Assembly (NCBI GenBank): GCA_027587225.1 | Contig: JAPDDQ010000002.1 | Coordinates: 124,001 to 188,000, forward strand | Direction: 5' to 3' | Origin: Solirubrobacter taibaiensis | GTDB lineage: Bacteria; Actinomycetota; Thermoleophilia; Solirubrobacterales; Solirubrobacteraceae | DNA: 64,000 nt | Shown: positions 31,214-41,100 of the stretch, one piece after another | Numbering within the stretch: the stretch's first letter is position 1 | Layout: every line of letters begins with the position of its first letter | The notes under the pieces: model-generated | What the model saw: only the letters and a program-made list of their open reading frames with translations | What the model was told of the DNA's origin: nothing | Database searches by the model: none | Made by a program: the position numbers and the translations under genes

Positions 31214-32749
31214 ATGCACAAGAAGCTGTTTCGTTGGGTCGGCGCCGCGATCGCCGGCCTGGCCATCGCCGCGACCCCGGCCGACGCCGCGTTTCTCCAG
31301 GAGCTCGGGTCACCGTTCGTGGTCGGCACCACGCCGTACGGCCTCGTGTCCGCGGACTTCAATCGCGATGGGCTGCCGGACCTCGTGAGCGTCAACGGCG
31401 GGAGCGACAACGCGACGCTCCTGGTGCGTCAGGCCGGGGGCGGCTTTGCGGCGGAGGCACCCACGCCGGCCGCGGAGGGCGGGAACTTCGGCTCCGTCGC
31501 GGACTTCAATCGCGACGGTTGGCCCGATTTCGCCGTGAGCGGCTACGACGGCGTGGGCACCGCCAGCGTGAGCCTGCGCAACCCGGCGGGCGGGTTCGTG
31601 TATGCGCCGAGGACGCCGGCGGAGACGAATCCGTTGGGTGCGATCGCCGCGGCGGACTTCACCGGCGACGGACGCGTGGACCTCGCGGTGGCGCAGATCA
31701 CCCGGGGCCTTGTGCGGGTCGTCGAGCAGCAGGTCGACGGGTCGTTCATCTGGGGCGGACCGGAGATCGCCACGGGCGTCTCGCCGCGCTACCTGGCCAC
31801 GGCGGACTTCAACGGCGACGCGCTCCCCGACCTCGCGGTCACCAACCACGGCAGCGCGAATGTGGCGGTGCTGCTCGGCCAGCCCGGAGGCGGACTCGCG
31901 CCGGAGGCAGGATCCCCGTTTCCCGTCGGTGTGATGCCGTGGGCCGTCGTGGCCGCCGACATCAACGGCGACGGCCGGACCGATCTCGCCGTCGCCGACG
32001 GGGGCTCCGACACCGTCACGCTGCTCGAGCGGGGCGCCGCCGGTGGATTCACGCCGATGGCGGGCTCGCCGGTGAGCGTCCCCGGTCAGCCGGTGGGGCT
32101 CGCGACCGCCGACTTCAACCGCGACGGGCGGCTCGATCTCGCGGTCAGCCAGTTCTCCAACAACACGCTCTCGGTGTTGCTGCGCCAGCCCAACGGCGCG
32201 TACGTGCTCGATTCCGGTTCACCCCTGGCGGTGGGGACGCATCCGCACGACGTGGTGGCGACGGACTTCAACCGCGACGGCAAGCCGGATCTGGCCACGA
32301 CCAACAACGGCGTGGGAAGCGTGAGCGTGCTGTTGAACACGACCCCCGACCCCACGCCGCCTCCGCCTCCGCCGCCACCGGCCCCGACGCCCGCGATCAA
32401 CGCGCGGCTCGTACTCACCTGGACCGTCGCCAAGACCTCGGTGAAGGTCAATTCCGCCACGCTGAGGGATCTGCCCGCGGGTGGCGCGACGGTGAAGGTC
32501 TACTGCAAGACGTGCAAGGTCAGCCAGACGATTCGCACGACCAAACGGACGCTCACCCTGACCAAGCTGCGCGGCAAGCGGCTCAAGCGCAAGGCCACGT
32601 TCACGGTCACCGTTTCCAAACCCGGCTACAACGGGCTGACGTTCTCGCGCAAGGTGAAGAACTACGGACGCACGAAGGCGGCGCTGCGCAAGGCCGTGAA
32701 GGCGCCGTTCAGCGAGACGCGCCGGGTCACCGCGCCGTCTGCCGGATGA
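31214..32749 (+). CDS. Secreted FG-GAP/VCBS repeat protein B
   Basis: 511 residues from ATG 31214, with a signal peptide (MHKKLFRWVGAAIAGLAIAA, cleaved near ADA). Same plan as the protein at 28543: seven FG-GAP repeats (DFNRDGLPD, DFNRDGWPD, DFTGDGRVD, DFNGDALPD, DINGDGRTD, DFNRDGRLD, DFNRDGKPD), a Pro-rich linker and the C-terminal LVLTWTVAKTSVKVNSATLR domain. Clearly a duplicate, separated from its partner by the tetR-SRPBCC pair. A longer reading frame upstream lacks coding character. The 3' end overlaps the convergent metallopeptidase gene by 23 bases. Confidence 0.87.
   Translation: MHKKLFRWVGAAIAGLAIAATPADAAFLQELGSPFVVGTTPYGLVSADFNRDGLPDLVSVNGGSDNATLLVRQAGGGFAAEAPTPAAEGGNFGSVADFNRDGWPDFAVSGYDGVGTASVSLRNPAGGFVYAPRTPAETNPLGAIAAADFTGDGRVDLAVAQITRGLVRVVEQQVDGSFIWGGPEIATGVSPRYLATADFNGDALPDLAVTNHGSANVAVLLGQPGGGLAPEAGSPFPVGVMPWAVVAADINGDGRTDLAVADGGSDTVTLLERGAAGGFTPMAGSPVSVPGQPVGLATADFNRDGRLDLAVSQFSNNTLSVLLRQPNGAYVLDSGSPLAVGTHPHDVVATDFNRDGKPDLATTNNGVGSVSVLLNTTPDPTPPPPPPPPAPTPAINARLVLTWTVAKTSVKVNSATLRDLPAGGATVKVYCKTCKVSQTIRTTKRTLTLTKLRGKRLKRKATFTVTVSKPGYNGLTFSRKVKNYGRTKAALRKAVKAPFSETRRVTAPSAG
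32600..32718 (+). repeat. Near-identical copy 2 of FG-GAP paralogue tail
   Basis: Partner of 29971-30089, in the same orientation, about 2.6 kb apart. Recombination between the copies would delete the tetR-SRPBCC unit. Confidence 0.7.
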
Positions 32750-33665
32750 GCTCGTCGATCAGCGCGAGCTTGTCGACGACCGGGTCCGGCAGCGTGAACG
32801 GGTACAGGTCCTCCTGGCCCATGGAGCGGTTGATGGCGTTCAGCGCGTAGCTCAGCGCGAGCCAGTCGCCCAGCAGCGTGCGCAGGTCGGCGGTGACCGT
32901 CAGCCGCGGGTTCGTGTCGCCGACGCGGACGCCGTGCTCGGCCGCCGTCTGCAGTGAGTCGCGGATGTGGAGCACGTGCGCGAAGGTCTCGGCCCAGTCC
33001 TCGGACGGGTGCGTCGTGGCGTAGGCGCTGACGTACGACGACGCCCAGTCCTCCGGCGGGCCGGTCTCGTAGTGCCGGTCCAGCGCGGCCTGGTAGTCCT
33101 CGCGCTCGTCGCCGAACAGCGCGCGCACGCGATCGAGGGCGAGCGACGAGAGCAGCGGGAAGTACGCGTGCCCGACCTCGTGGCGCATGTGGCCGAGCAG
33201 CGTCCGGTACGGCTCGCCCATCTCCTCGCGGGCGGCGACGCGGCGGGCGTCGTCGGCTTCGGCGAGATCGAGCGTGATCAGCCCGTCGGCGTGGCCGGTC
33301 ATGACCGGCGCGTGCTCGCTCGAGAGCAGATCGAACGTCAACCCGGCGGGCAGCGGCAGCTCGAGCTCACCGAGCTCGACCAGCAGCCAGCGCTTCGCCC
33401 CCTCGGCGCGAGCGAACGCGGCGAGGGCGGCGACGTCGCTGTCCGCCGGCCGTGTGCGGGTCAGCGCGCAGCTGAAGCACAACTGGCCGTCACGCGCCGG
33501 CAGCCAGTTGCACCTCGCGAGCTCCACGTTGGCGCAGCGCGACTGCACCGGCGCGAGCAGCCGCCGGTCCGGCCAGCGGAACCCCTGCGCGGAGCCACAG
33601 CGCACGCAGGTGTGCGACTCGAACGTCAGCAGCAGCCCGCATACCGCGCAGGGGAAAGCTCTCAC
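32727..33665 (-). CDS. Putative zinc-binding metallopeptidase with N-terminal zinc ribbon
   Basis: 312 residues from GTG 33665. The N-terminus has a zinc-ribbon-like set of cysteines (FPCAVCGLLLTFESHTCVRC, later LCFSC). The middle holds the zincin motif RHEVGHAYF (HExxH), with a downstream acidic/aromatic stretch EDYQAALDRHYETGPPEDWA and PSEDWAETFAHVLHIRDSL that probably supplies the third ligand. This matches the Pfam putative zinc-binding metallo-peptidase group (PF15887 type). No signal peptide, so cytoplasmic. The GTG follows immediately on the stop of the LigD-polymerase gene, so they are co-transcribed. Confidence 0.8.
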   Translation of the reverse strand: MRAFPCAVCGLLLTFESHTCVRCGSAQGFRWPDRRLLAPVQSRCANVELARCNWLPARDGQLCFSCALTRTRPADSDVAALAAFARAEGAKRWLLVELGELELPLPAGLTFDLLSSEHAPVMTGHADGLITLDLAEADDARRVAAREEMGEPYRTLLGHMRHEVGHAYFPLLSSLALDRVRALFGDEREDYQAALDRHYETGPPEDWASSYVSAYATTHPSEDWAETFAHVLHIRDSLQTAAEHGVRVGDTNPRLTVTADLRTLLGDWLALSYALNAINRSMGQEDLYPFTLPDPVVDKLALIDELIRQTAR

Positions 33666-34811
33666 CTAGGAGGACTCCTCGTCGAATTCAGACTCGTGGC
33701 CTTGGCCCGTGCGCGGCTTGGAGCCGAACCCGCGCTGGTTCTGCAACGAGAAGCCCGGGGGAGGGCCGCCGGGCTGCGGGTCGCCCGCGCGCCCGCGCTG
33801 CACCGGCCGGTCGGCATCGCGGGAGGGCTGCACCCGTTTCGGCTCAGAGGCCGCCTTCGGGAAGTGCGGCGGCCACGGCGCGTCGCCGAGCCCGCCTTCC
33901 TCGTCACGCCGCGCGAGGTCCAGCAACGCGTCCAGCGACCCGGGCACGTCGTCGATCGACGCCGCCGGATCGCCGACCGAGGCCAACCGCGCCGGCACCG
34001 TGTCCAATCGCAGGTCGCCGGGTTCGACGTCCGCGACCTCCGACCACTCCAGCGCGCACGACACGCGCGCGTCCGGCGTCGGCCGCACGCTGTACCCGGA
34101 GGCGACGGTGCGGTCGCGCGCGTTCTGGTTGTAGTCCACGAACACGCCGTGGCGCTCTTCCTTCCACCACTTGGCGGTCGCCAGCTCGGGCGCGCGCCGG
34201 GCGATCTCGCGCGCCAGCGCCAAGGCCGCGCGCCGCACCTCCAGGAACTCCCAGTCGGGCGTGATCCGCACCAGCACGTGGATGCCCTTGGACCCTGACG
34301 TCTTCGGATAGCCGCGCAGCCCGTGTTCGTCCAGCACGTCGCGGGCGACCAGCGCGACGCGGCGCACGTCGTCCCACTGCACGCCCGGCCCGGGGTCCAG
34401 GTCCACGCGCAGCTCGTCCGGGTGGTCGAGGTCGGCGCGCCGGCACGGCCACGGGTTGAAGTCGATCACGCCGAGGTTGACCGCCCACACCAGATGCGCC
34501 GCGTCGTTGGCGACGAGCTCCTCCGCCGTGCGGCCGGAGGGAAAGCTGACCGTCGCCGTCTGCAGCCAGTCGGGCACCTTCTGCGGGACGCGCTTCTGCC
34601 AGATCGGGTCCTCCATGATCCCGCTGACGAAGCGCTTCATCATCGTCGGGCGCTCGCGCACGTGCCGCAGCGCCGCGTCGGCGCAGGTCATGTAGTACGT
34701 GGCGAGGTCGAGCTTCGTCCAGCCCGGCTTCGGAAAGTAGACCTTCCCGGGGTTCGAGAGCCGCACCTCCCGGCCGGCGACCTCGAGCACCGTGTACTCG
34801 CTCTTGGCCAT
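33666..34811 (-). CDS. LigD-type polymerase/primase domain protein (stand-alone)
   Basis: 381 residues from ATG 34811. Archaeo-eukaryotic-primase-like polymerase domain of bacterial NHEJ LigD: VRLSNPGKVYFPKPGWTKLD, IMEDPIWQKRVPQKVPDWLQ, metal-binding DLD in ELRVDLDPGPGVQWDDVRRV, SGSKGIHVLVRI and a KEERHGVFVDYNQNARDRT block. The ligase and nuclease domains of full LigD are absent, as in actinobacterial split systems. A disordered basic/Pro-rich tail follows. No Ku or ligase gene is in the window. It probably fills or extends DNA (or RNA) ends during break repair. The adjacent downstream metallopeptidase is an unexpected partner. Confidence 0.9.
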   Translation of the reverse strand: MAKSEYTVLEVAGREVRLSNPGKVYFPKPGWTKLDLATYYMTCADAALRHVRERPTMMKRFVSGIMEDPIWQKRVPQKVPDWLQTATVSFPSGRTAEELVANDAAHLVWAVNLGVIDFNPWPCRRADLDHPDELRVDLDPGPGVQWDDVRRVALVARDVLDEHGLRGYPKTSGSKGIHVLVRITPDWEFLEVRRAALALAREIARRAPELATAKWWKEERHGVFVDYNQNARDRTVASGYSVRPTPDARVSCALEWSEVADVEPGDLRLDTVPARLASVGDPAASIDDVPGSLDALLDLARRDEEGGLGDAPWPPHFPKAASEPKRVQPSRDADRPVQRGRAGDPQPGGPPPGFSLQNQRGFGSKPRTGQGHESEFDEESS

Positions 34812-34857
34812 GTGCCCACTGAGCCTATTCGGCGCACCGGCTACATTTCCCCGCCTC

Positions 34858-35505
34858 GTGGTCAATCGCTTCACACTCGCCGGTCTACTGACGGTCCTGT
34901 CGATCTTCGGTCTCGGCACGCTCGTGTTCTCCGTCGCCGACGGCAGCGAACCCACGCCGATCGAGGCGGAGGCCACCACGCCGCCGAGCCCGATCGCCGC
35001 GGCCCCGGCGGACCCCACGGCCACGCCCACCCCGAAGGCCACGCCGCTCCAGAGCGCGGCCAAGGCGGCCGGCTGCGAGCTCAAGAGTCCGCCGAACGAG
35101 GGCGCCGAGCACGTGCCGCAACCGACGACGGCCGCCGACTACGGCTCCAACCCCCCGACGTCGGGCATCCACGCGCCCGACTGGGCCCCGGACGGCGTGT
35201 ACGACCGCAAGAGCACCCCGGCGCTGGAGTTCACCGTCCACGCGCTCGAGCACGGCCGCATCGACGTCCAGTACGCCAAGACGGCTCCGAACAGCACGGT
35301 CAAGCGGCTGGAGCGGTTCTACAAGGACAGCGACGACGGCTACCACCTGCTGGTCTTCGAGAACCAGACGAACATGCCGTACGCCGTCGCGGCCACGGCG
35401 TGGGACCAGCTGATCGGCTGCAAGACGTTCAACGCCAAGACCGTCAAAGCACTCGACGAGTTCCGCAAGGCGTACGTCGACAAGGGCCCCGAGCTCGTCC
35501 CGTAG
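34858..35505 (+). CDS. DUF3105-domain membrane-anchored protein
   Basis: 215 residues from GTG 34858: a short N-terminal membrane anchor (LAGLLTVLSIFGLGTLVFSV), a Pro/Thr/Ala-rich linker (residues about 30-60), then DUF3105 with its signature YGSNPPTSGIHAPDWAPDGV and VHALEHGRIDVQYAKTAPNS. Conserved histidines suggest a metal site, but no activity is known to me. It is divergent from the LigD-type gene (46 bases apart), and a hairpin follows the stop codon. Confidence 0.85.
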   Translation: MVNRFTLAGLLTVLSIFGLGTLVFSVADGSEPTPIEAEATTPPSPIAAAPADPTATPTPKATPLQSAAKAAGCELKSPPNEGAEHVPQPTTAADYGSNPPTSGIHAPDWAPDGVYDRKSTPALEFTVHALEHGRIDVQYAKTAPNSTVKRLERFYKDSDDGYHLLVFENQTNMPYAVAATAWDQLIGCKTFNAKTVKALDEFRKAYVDKGPELVP

Positions 35506-35526
35506 AAGATCCGCGAAGCGATCTTC
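35505..35526 (+). terminator. Hairpin after the DUF3105 gene
   Basis: GAAGAT, bulged C, CGC, loop GAA, GCG, ATCTTC: nine base pairs directly after the stop codon. No T-run follows, so it may be a rho-independent-like terminator of the U-less kind or an RNA-stabilising hairpin. Confidence 0.4.
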
Positions 35527-35623
35527 AAACGATCGCGCATGGCGCCGACGAAGTCGGCTGCCGCGTTCGATTGTCAAATCCTGGACTGGTCGTGCGCCGC
35601 ACGCCCTGAGAAGATCGCAGGGC

Positions 35624-35953
35624 ATGGAGGGCGGTCCGGACTTCTCGGTGACGCGTCGGCGCGCGGGCGACGCGGTCGTTGTCGTACCCGTAGGGGAGAT
35701 CGACCTGGCCACGGTGGACGCGCTGGAGGCCGAGATCGGCGCCGCCGCGGCTGAGCCGCACACCGAGATCGTGCTCGACTTGCGCTCTACGACGTTCCTC
35801 GACTCCACGGGCATCCGGCTCGTCGTCCAGCTCGCTCGCGACCTCGGCTCGGCCTTCGGGGTCGTCCGCGGCATCGGGGAGGTGGCGCGCGTCTTCGATC
35901 TCGTCGGGCTCGACGGCCGCGTCCGGATGCTCGACACGCCGCCCGGCGAGTGA
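35624..35953 (+). CDS. STAS-domain anti-sigma factor antagonist
   Basis: 109 residues. STAS fold with GEIDLATVDALEAEI and the phospho-acceptor loop LRSTTFLDSTGIRLVVQLAR, the RsbV/SpoIIAA signature with Ser in DSTG. Its stop overlaps the start of the SpoIIE-type phosphatase gene, so the two form a dedicated antagonist-phosphatase pair, the second in this window. The anti-sigma kinase partner is not encoded nearby. Confidence 0.88.
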   Translation: MEGGPDFSVTRRRAGDAVVVVPVGEIDLATVDALEAEIGAAAAEPHTEIVLDLRSTTFLDSTGIRLVVQLARDLGSAFGVVRGIGEVARVFDLVGLDGRVRMLDTPPGE

Positions 35954-38043
35954 TGCGCAACTCCTCGGTGGTCGCGGCGCTCGGCGTCGCGCTGGTCGCC
36001 GCGCTGACCCTGGCGGGCGTCCCGCGAGTCGTCGACGCGCTCGTCGCGCTCGCCGTGATCGCGGGCGTGCTGGCCGCCGCCGCCCACGAACGCCGCGCGC
36101 TCGAAGGCGACCGCGAACGGTTCGCGCTGATCCGCGGCGCGGCGCTCATCGCCGACACCGAGCTCACGGTCGACGAGGTGGTCGAGCGGATGACGGAGCT
36201 GCTCACGCCGGGCTACGCCAGCACCTGCGAGATCGACCTCGAGACCACCGAGGCACCCGCGTATCGCGCCCACGCGCTCACCGTCCCGTTGCGCTCACGC
36301 GGGCGCGACCTGGGCACGATGCGACTCACCGCCGCCCACCGCACGTACTCGCGGGATGAGCTGGAGTTCGCGCAGCTGCTCGCCGGCCGCGTCGCGCTCG
36401 CGCTGGAGAACGCGGGCCTGTTCGCCCGCCTGGAGCGCGTCGAGACGCGCCTGACCGCGGCGCTCGACAGCCTTGCCGACGCGGTCACGATCCAAGGTCC
36501 CGACGGCCGGCTCATCTACGCCAACCCCACTGCCGCCACGAGCCTCGGGTTCGCCACGCCGCAAGCGCTGATCGACACGCCGCCGCAGGCGATCGTGGAC
36601 GCGTTCGAGTCCTTCACCGAGGCCGGCGCGCCCCTCCAGCTCGAGCATCTCCCCGGCCGGGCGATCCTCCGCGGGGAGACGCCGGAGCCGCTCGTGGTGC
36701 GCGGCGTGCGCCGCGACACGGGGGAGGAGCGCTGGCGCGTGATCAAGGCCAGCCCGGTCCCCGGCGGTTTCGTGGTCAACGTGATCGAGGACATCACCGA
36801 CGTCAAACGCGCCGAGCACACGCAGCGCTTCCTCGCGCAGGCGGGCGCGCTGATGGCGTCCAGCCTCGACTACGAGCAGACGCTCAACCGGATCGCGCGG
36901 CTCGCCGTGCCGCGGCTCGCGGACTGGTGCAACGTGACGATGCCACGCGGCGATCACCTGCAGAGCGTCGCGCTCGTGCACGTCGATCCCGCGATGCTCG
37001 AGCTCGCCCACCGGTACCAGGAGCGCTATCCGACGCCGGCCGACGCTCCGGGGGCGGTGCAGCTCATGGCCGGGAAATCGTTGCGCGTGAACGACATCAC
37101 CGACGAATTGCTGGCCGCGATCGTCCCCGATCCGGAGCAGCGTGCGGCCGCCGATCGTCTCGGCCTGCGGGCCTTCATGGCCGTGCCGATGATGGGCGCC
37201 GGTGGGCCGATCGGCTCGATCACGTTCGCGAGCGCCGAATCCGGCCGGAGTTTCAGCGAGGACGACCTTCGCCTCGCGGAGGAGCTCGGGCGCCGCGCGG
37301 GCATCGCGGTCGAGAACGCGCTGCTGTATCGCGAACGCTCGGAGATCGCGGCCACGTTGCAGCGCGGACTGCTGCCCGACGCGCTCCCGCCGATCCCGGG
37401 CCTACGGCTCTCGAGCCTGTATCGCCCGGCCGGGGCGGAGAACCTCGTCGGCGGCGACTTCTACGACGCGTTCCCGACCGACGTGGGCTGGATGCTGCTC
37501 GTCGGCGACGTCACCGGTCGCGGCGCGGCGGCCGCCGCCGAGACCGGACAGGCGCGGCACACGCTCCGCACGGCGGGTCGGCTGCTGTCGGATCCCGCCG
37601 CCGCGTTGGAGCAGCTCAACCAGACGCTCGTCGACCGGCGGGAGCTCACGCCGTGCACCGTCGCGGTCGTGCATGTCACCGCGCAGACCACCGACGTGTT
37701 CTGCGCCGGCCATCCTCGCCCGCTGCTGATCCGGGCCGGCGAGCCACGCGCCGTCGGGTGCTTCGGCCCGATGCTCGGGGCGTGGAGCGACAGCCGCTGG
37801 CAGCCGGAATCGCTGGTGCTCGAGCCCGGGGACGTGCTCGTGCTCTACACCGACGGCGTGACCGACGCCGAGGGGGAGGATGAGCGCTTCGGCGACGAGC
37901 GCCTGTTGGAGGCGCTGCGGGGCGCGACGGACGCCGCGGGCGCCGTCGCCGCCATCGATCGCGCGTTGAGCGCGTTCCAGGTGGGTCCGCAGGCCGACGA
38001 CACCGCCGTGCTCGCACTAGACCGACCGGTCAGTCTTGCTTGA
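35953..38043 (+). CDS. Membrane SpoIIE-type phosphatase with GAF-PAS-GAF sensors
   Basis: 696 residues. Two short N-terminal membrane helices (about 5-45; LGVALVAALTLAGVP, LVALAVIAGVLAAAA), a GAF-like segment (55-160), a PAS domain (175-285; AALDSLADAVTIQGPDGRLI), a GAF domain (about 295-455; FLAQAGALMASSLDYEQTLN), then the PP2C phosphatase (470-690; LQRGLLPDALPPIPGL, VGGDFYDAFPTDVG, VGDVTGRGAAAAAETGQARH, VLYTDGVTDAEGEDE, ADDTAVLAL). The start is ATG 35953; GTG 35950 is possible. It probably dephosphorylates the STAS protein encoded just upstream. The signal is unknown. Confidence 0.9.
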   Translation: MRNSSVVAALGVALVAALTLAGVPRVVDALVALAVIAGVLAAAAHERRALEGDRERFALIRGAALIADTELTVDEVVERMTELLTPGYASTCEIDLETTEAPAYRAHALTVPLRSRGRDLGTMRLTAAHRTYSRDELEFAQLLAGRVALALENAGLFARLERVETRLTAALDSLADAVTIQGPDGRLIYANPTAATSLGFATPQALIDTPPQAIVDAFESFTEAGAPLQLEHLPGRAILRGETPEPLVVRGVRRDTGEERWRVIKASPVPGGFVVNVIEDITDVKRAEHTQRFLAQAGALMASSLDYEQTLNRIARLAVPRLADWCNVTMPRGDHLQSVALVHVDPAMLELAHRYQERYPTPADAPGAVQLMAGKSLRVNDITDELLAAIVPDPEQRAAADRLGLRAFMAVPMMGAGGPIGSITFASAESGRSFSEDDLRLAEELGRRAGIAVENALLYRERSEIAATLQRGLLPDALPPIPGLRLSSLYRPAGAENLVGGDFYDAFPTDVGWMLLVGDVTGRGAAAAAETGQARHTLRTAGRLLSDPAAALEQLNQTLVDRRELTPCTVAVVHVTAQTTDVFCAGHPRPLLIRAGEPRAVGCFGPMLGAWSDSRWQPESLVLEPGDVLVLYTDGVTDAEGEDERFGDERLLEALRGATDAAGAVAAIDRALSAFQVGPQADDTAVLALDRPVSLA

Positions 38044-38112
38044 TTTCCGCTGAGCGGCCGTTAAGACTCCCGACTTCGGAGGGGACTCACGGAAGACGAG
38101 AGGGGTCGAAGG

Positions 38113-41100
38113 ATGAGAGTGGGACGGCTCACGGTTGGGCTATTCGCGGGCGCCGTGCTCGCAGCGACGGGCGCACCCGCGGCGAACGCGGCTGACGTCT
38201 GGGAACCGGTGCAGGGGACGCCGCCGACGGCCGGCGCGCAGGTGGATGCGGACAGCCTGAAGGCGTTCACGCTGGACCTGTCGGCGCTGCAAGGCACGCT
38301 GGCCGGCGCGCAGAAGGGCACTCGCGCCGCGGCCGGCACGACCGTGCTCGCCGTGCCTGCACCCGACGGCACGCTGCAGCGCTTCGCCGTCAGTGAGACC
38401 TCGATCATGGAGCCGGGGCTGGCGGCCAAGCACCCGGAGATCAAGACCTACGCGGGCCAGGGCATCGACGACCCGACAGCCTCGATCGTCGCCGACACGA
38501 GCCCGCTGGGCTTCCACGCCTCGGTGCGGGCGCGCCGCGGCGCGTTCTACGTCGATCCCTATTACAAGGGCGAATCGACCGTCCACGCGTCCTACTACAC
38601 GCGCGACGCGAACAACGACGAGGCCCGCTCGTTCGTCGAGTCCGACGCGGTCGACGAGGGCAAGGCCGCAGACGTCACGGCCGCCGCCGAGCTCGGTCCG
38701 GAGGTGCAGCTGCGCACGTACCGGCTCGCCCTGGTGACCGACCCGAGCTACGCCACCTACTTCGGGGCCGCCAACGTCACCGCGGCCAAGGTCACGCTGA
38801 TGAACCGCGTGAACCAGATCTACAACACCGAGTCCGCGATCAAGATCGTCCTGATCGCCGACACCGATCTGCTCAACCTCAACACGGTCGCGCTGGCCAC
38901 CGGCGCGAACGGGCCCTGCGGATCGGCGCCGTGCTACACGGCGACGAACTCCTGCAACGCGGTGCTCAACCGCAACCGCTTCGTGATCGGCCAGATCATC
39001 GGCGCCGACAAGTACGACATCGGGCACATCGCGATGGGCAACTCGGGCGGCGGCGTCGCCGGCCTGGGCGTCGTCGGCGGCGGCAACAAGGCCACGGGCT
39101 GCACCGGCCTGGCCACGCCGGTCGGTGACTTCTTCGCCGTCGACTACGTGGCGCACGAGATGGGCCATCAGTTCAACGGCAACCACACCTTCAACGGCAC
39201 CCTCGCCAACTGCGGTGGCAACCGCAGCGGCGCCAACTCGGTCGAACCGGGCTCCGGCTCGTCCGTGATGGCCTACGCCGGCATCTGCGGCCTGGACAAC
39301 CTGCAGCCCCACAGCGACCCGTACTGGGTCCCGAAGAGCTACGAGGAGATCCTGTCGCTGGTCACCAACACCCCGGCGCGCCCGCAGGTCAGCGAAGTGC
39401 AGAACGTCGCCCTGCGCGACTTCGACGGCACCGACTCCTTCACGCTGACCTTCAACGGCAAGACGGTCGGCCCGTTCGTCAACGGCGTCAACTACACCGC
39501 GGCCGACATCCAGGGCGCGTTCAACGGCCAGGAAGTCCAGGCCGTGCGCCTGGCGGGCTACGACACCAACGGCGACTCGTACAAGCTCAGCTACAAGGGC
39601 ATCGAGAGCCACGCGATCGTCCGCGGGCAGAACAACACCGCCGCGGGGATCTTGAACGCACTCGACGGCGGCAACGAGCAGCAGCAGGTCGTGCTGACCG
39701 ACTTCAGCGCCACCACGGCCTCGTACACGATCACGATCAACGGCCAGACCACTCCGGCGATCGGCCAGGGCGGCCTCGCGAACACCAACGCCAACATCGC
39801 CGCCGCGATCAACGCGATCCTCGGCTCGACGGGCACGGCGTCGGTCACGGGCGCCGGCAACACCGGCTTCACCGTCACCTTCGCGGGCGCCCTGGCGAAC
39901 GCGGACGCGCCGGCGATCTCCGTCACGCCCAGCGCCGGCACCGCGGCCGTCCGTGAGCTGGCCAAGGGCGGTGCGGGCATCCTCGGCACCGGCGAGACGG
40001 TCGTGGTGGGCCCCATCACCGACACGGGCTACACGCTGCTGTTCGGCGGCACGCTCGCCGGGCAGGACGTGGACTCGCTCGCCGTCACCAGCGCCACGGG
40101 CGCCACGGGCACGGTCGTGGAGACCACCAAGGGCGGCGCCGGCATCCTCGGCACCGGCGCGACCGCCGCCGTCACCGGCTTCTTCGGCGGCACGTTCAAC
40201 GAGCAGGGCTTCCAGGTCTCCTTCGGTGGCACGCTCGCCGGGATGGATCTGCCGTCGCTGACGATCACGCCCACGGGCGCGACCGGCTTCGTCGGCGAGA
40301 CCAACCACGGCGGCCCGCCCACCAACCAGGGCTTCACCATCACGCCGACCGGCAACCGCGCTCCGGACGTGACCGTCCCGACCGCGTACACCATCCCGCC
40401 GCGCACGCCGTTCGCGCTGACGGGCAGCGCGACGGACCCCGACAACAACCCGCTCACCTACATGTGGGAGCAGGTCGACCCCGCCGGCATCCAGGGCGTC
40501 ACGACCGCCGGCACCCAGCTGTTCAGCCAGACCAAGACCAACGGCGTGAGCTTCCGCCAGCTCGGCATCACCGCGGACGTCTCGCCCACGGACACGCTGC
40601 TGTACAACTCGCCGGGCCTGAACCTGGCCGGGACCAACCCGACGCGGACGTTCCCGGACATGCTCCAGATCCTCGCGGGCAACACGAACGCGAAGACCGG
40701 GCGCTGCGAGGTCGGCCCGATCCCGCCGTCGAACGGCACGTCGGCGCAGCTGGTTGCGCGCGACATCCGCGAGTGCTTCTCGGAGTTCCTGCCGACCAGC
40801 GAGTGGCGGGGCTTCCTGGATGACAAGGCGATGACGTTCCGCATGACCGTGCGTGACGGGATCGCCGCGGGCGGCGGCATCGGCTTCGCCCAGACCAAGG
40901 TCACGGTCGCGACCGCGACCGCCGGCCCGTTCCAGGTCACCTCGCAGGGGCTGCCGCAGGTCGCCTACGGCACCACGACGCAGAACGTCACGTGGGACGT
41001 CGCGGGCACGAACCTGGCACCGATCAACACCACGGCGGTCAAGATCACGCTGTCGACCGACGGCGGACTGACCTACCCGACGGTGCTCGCGGAGAGCACG

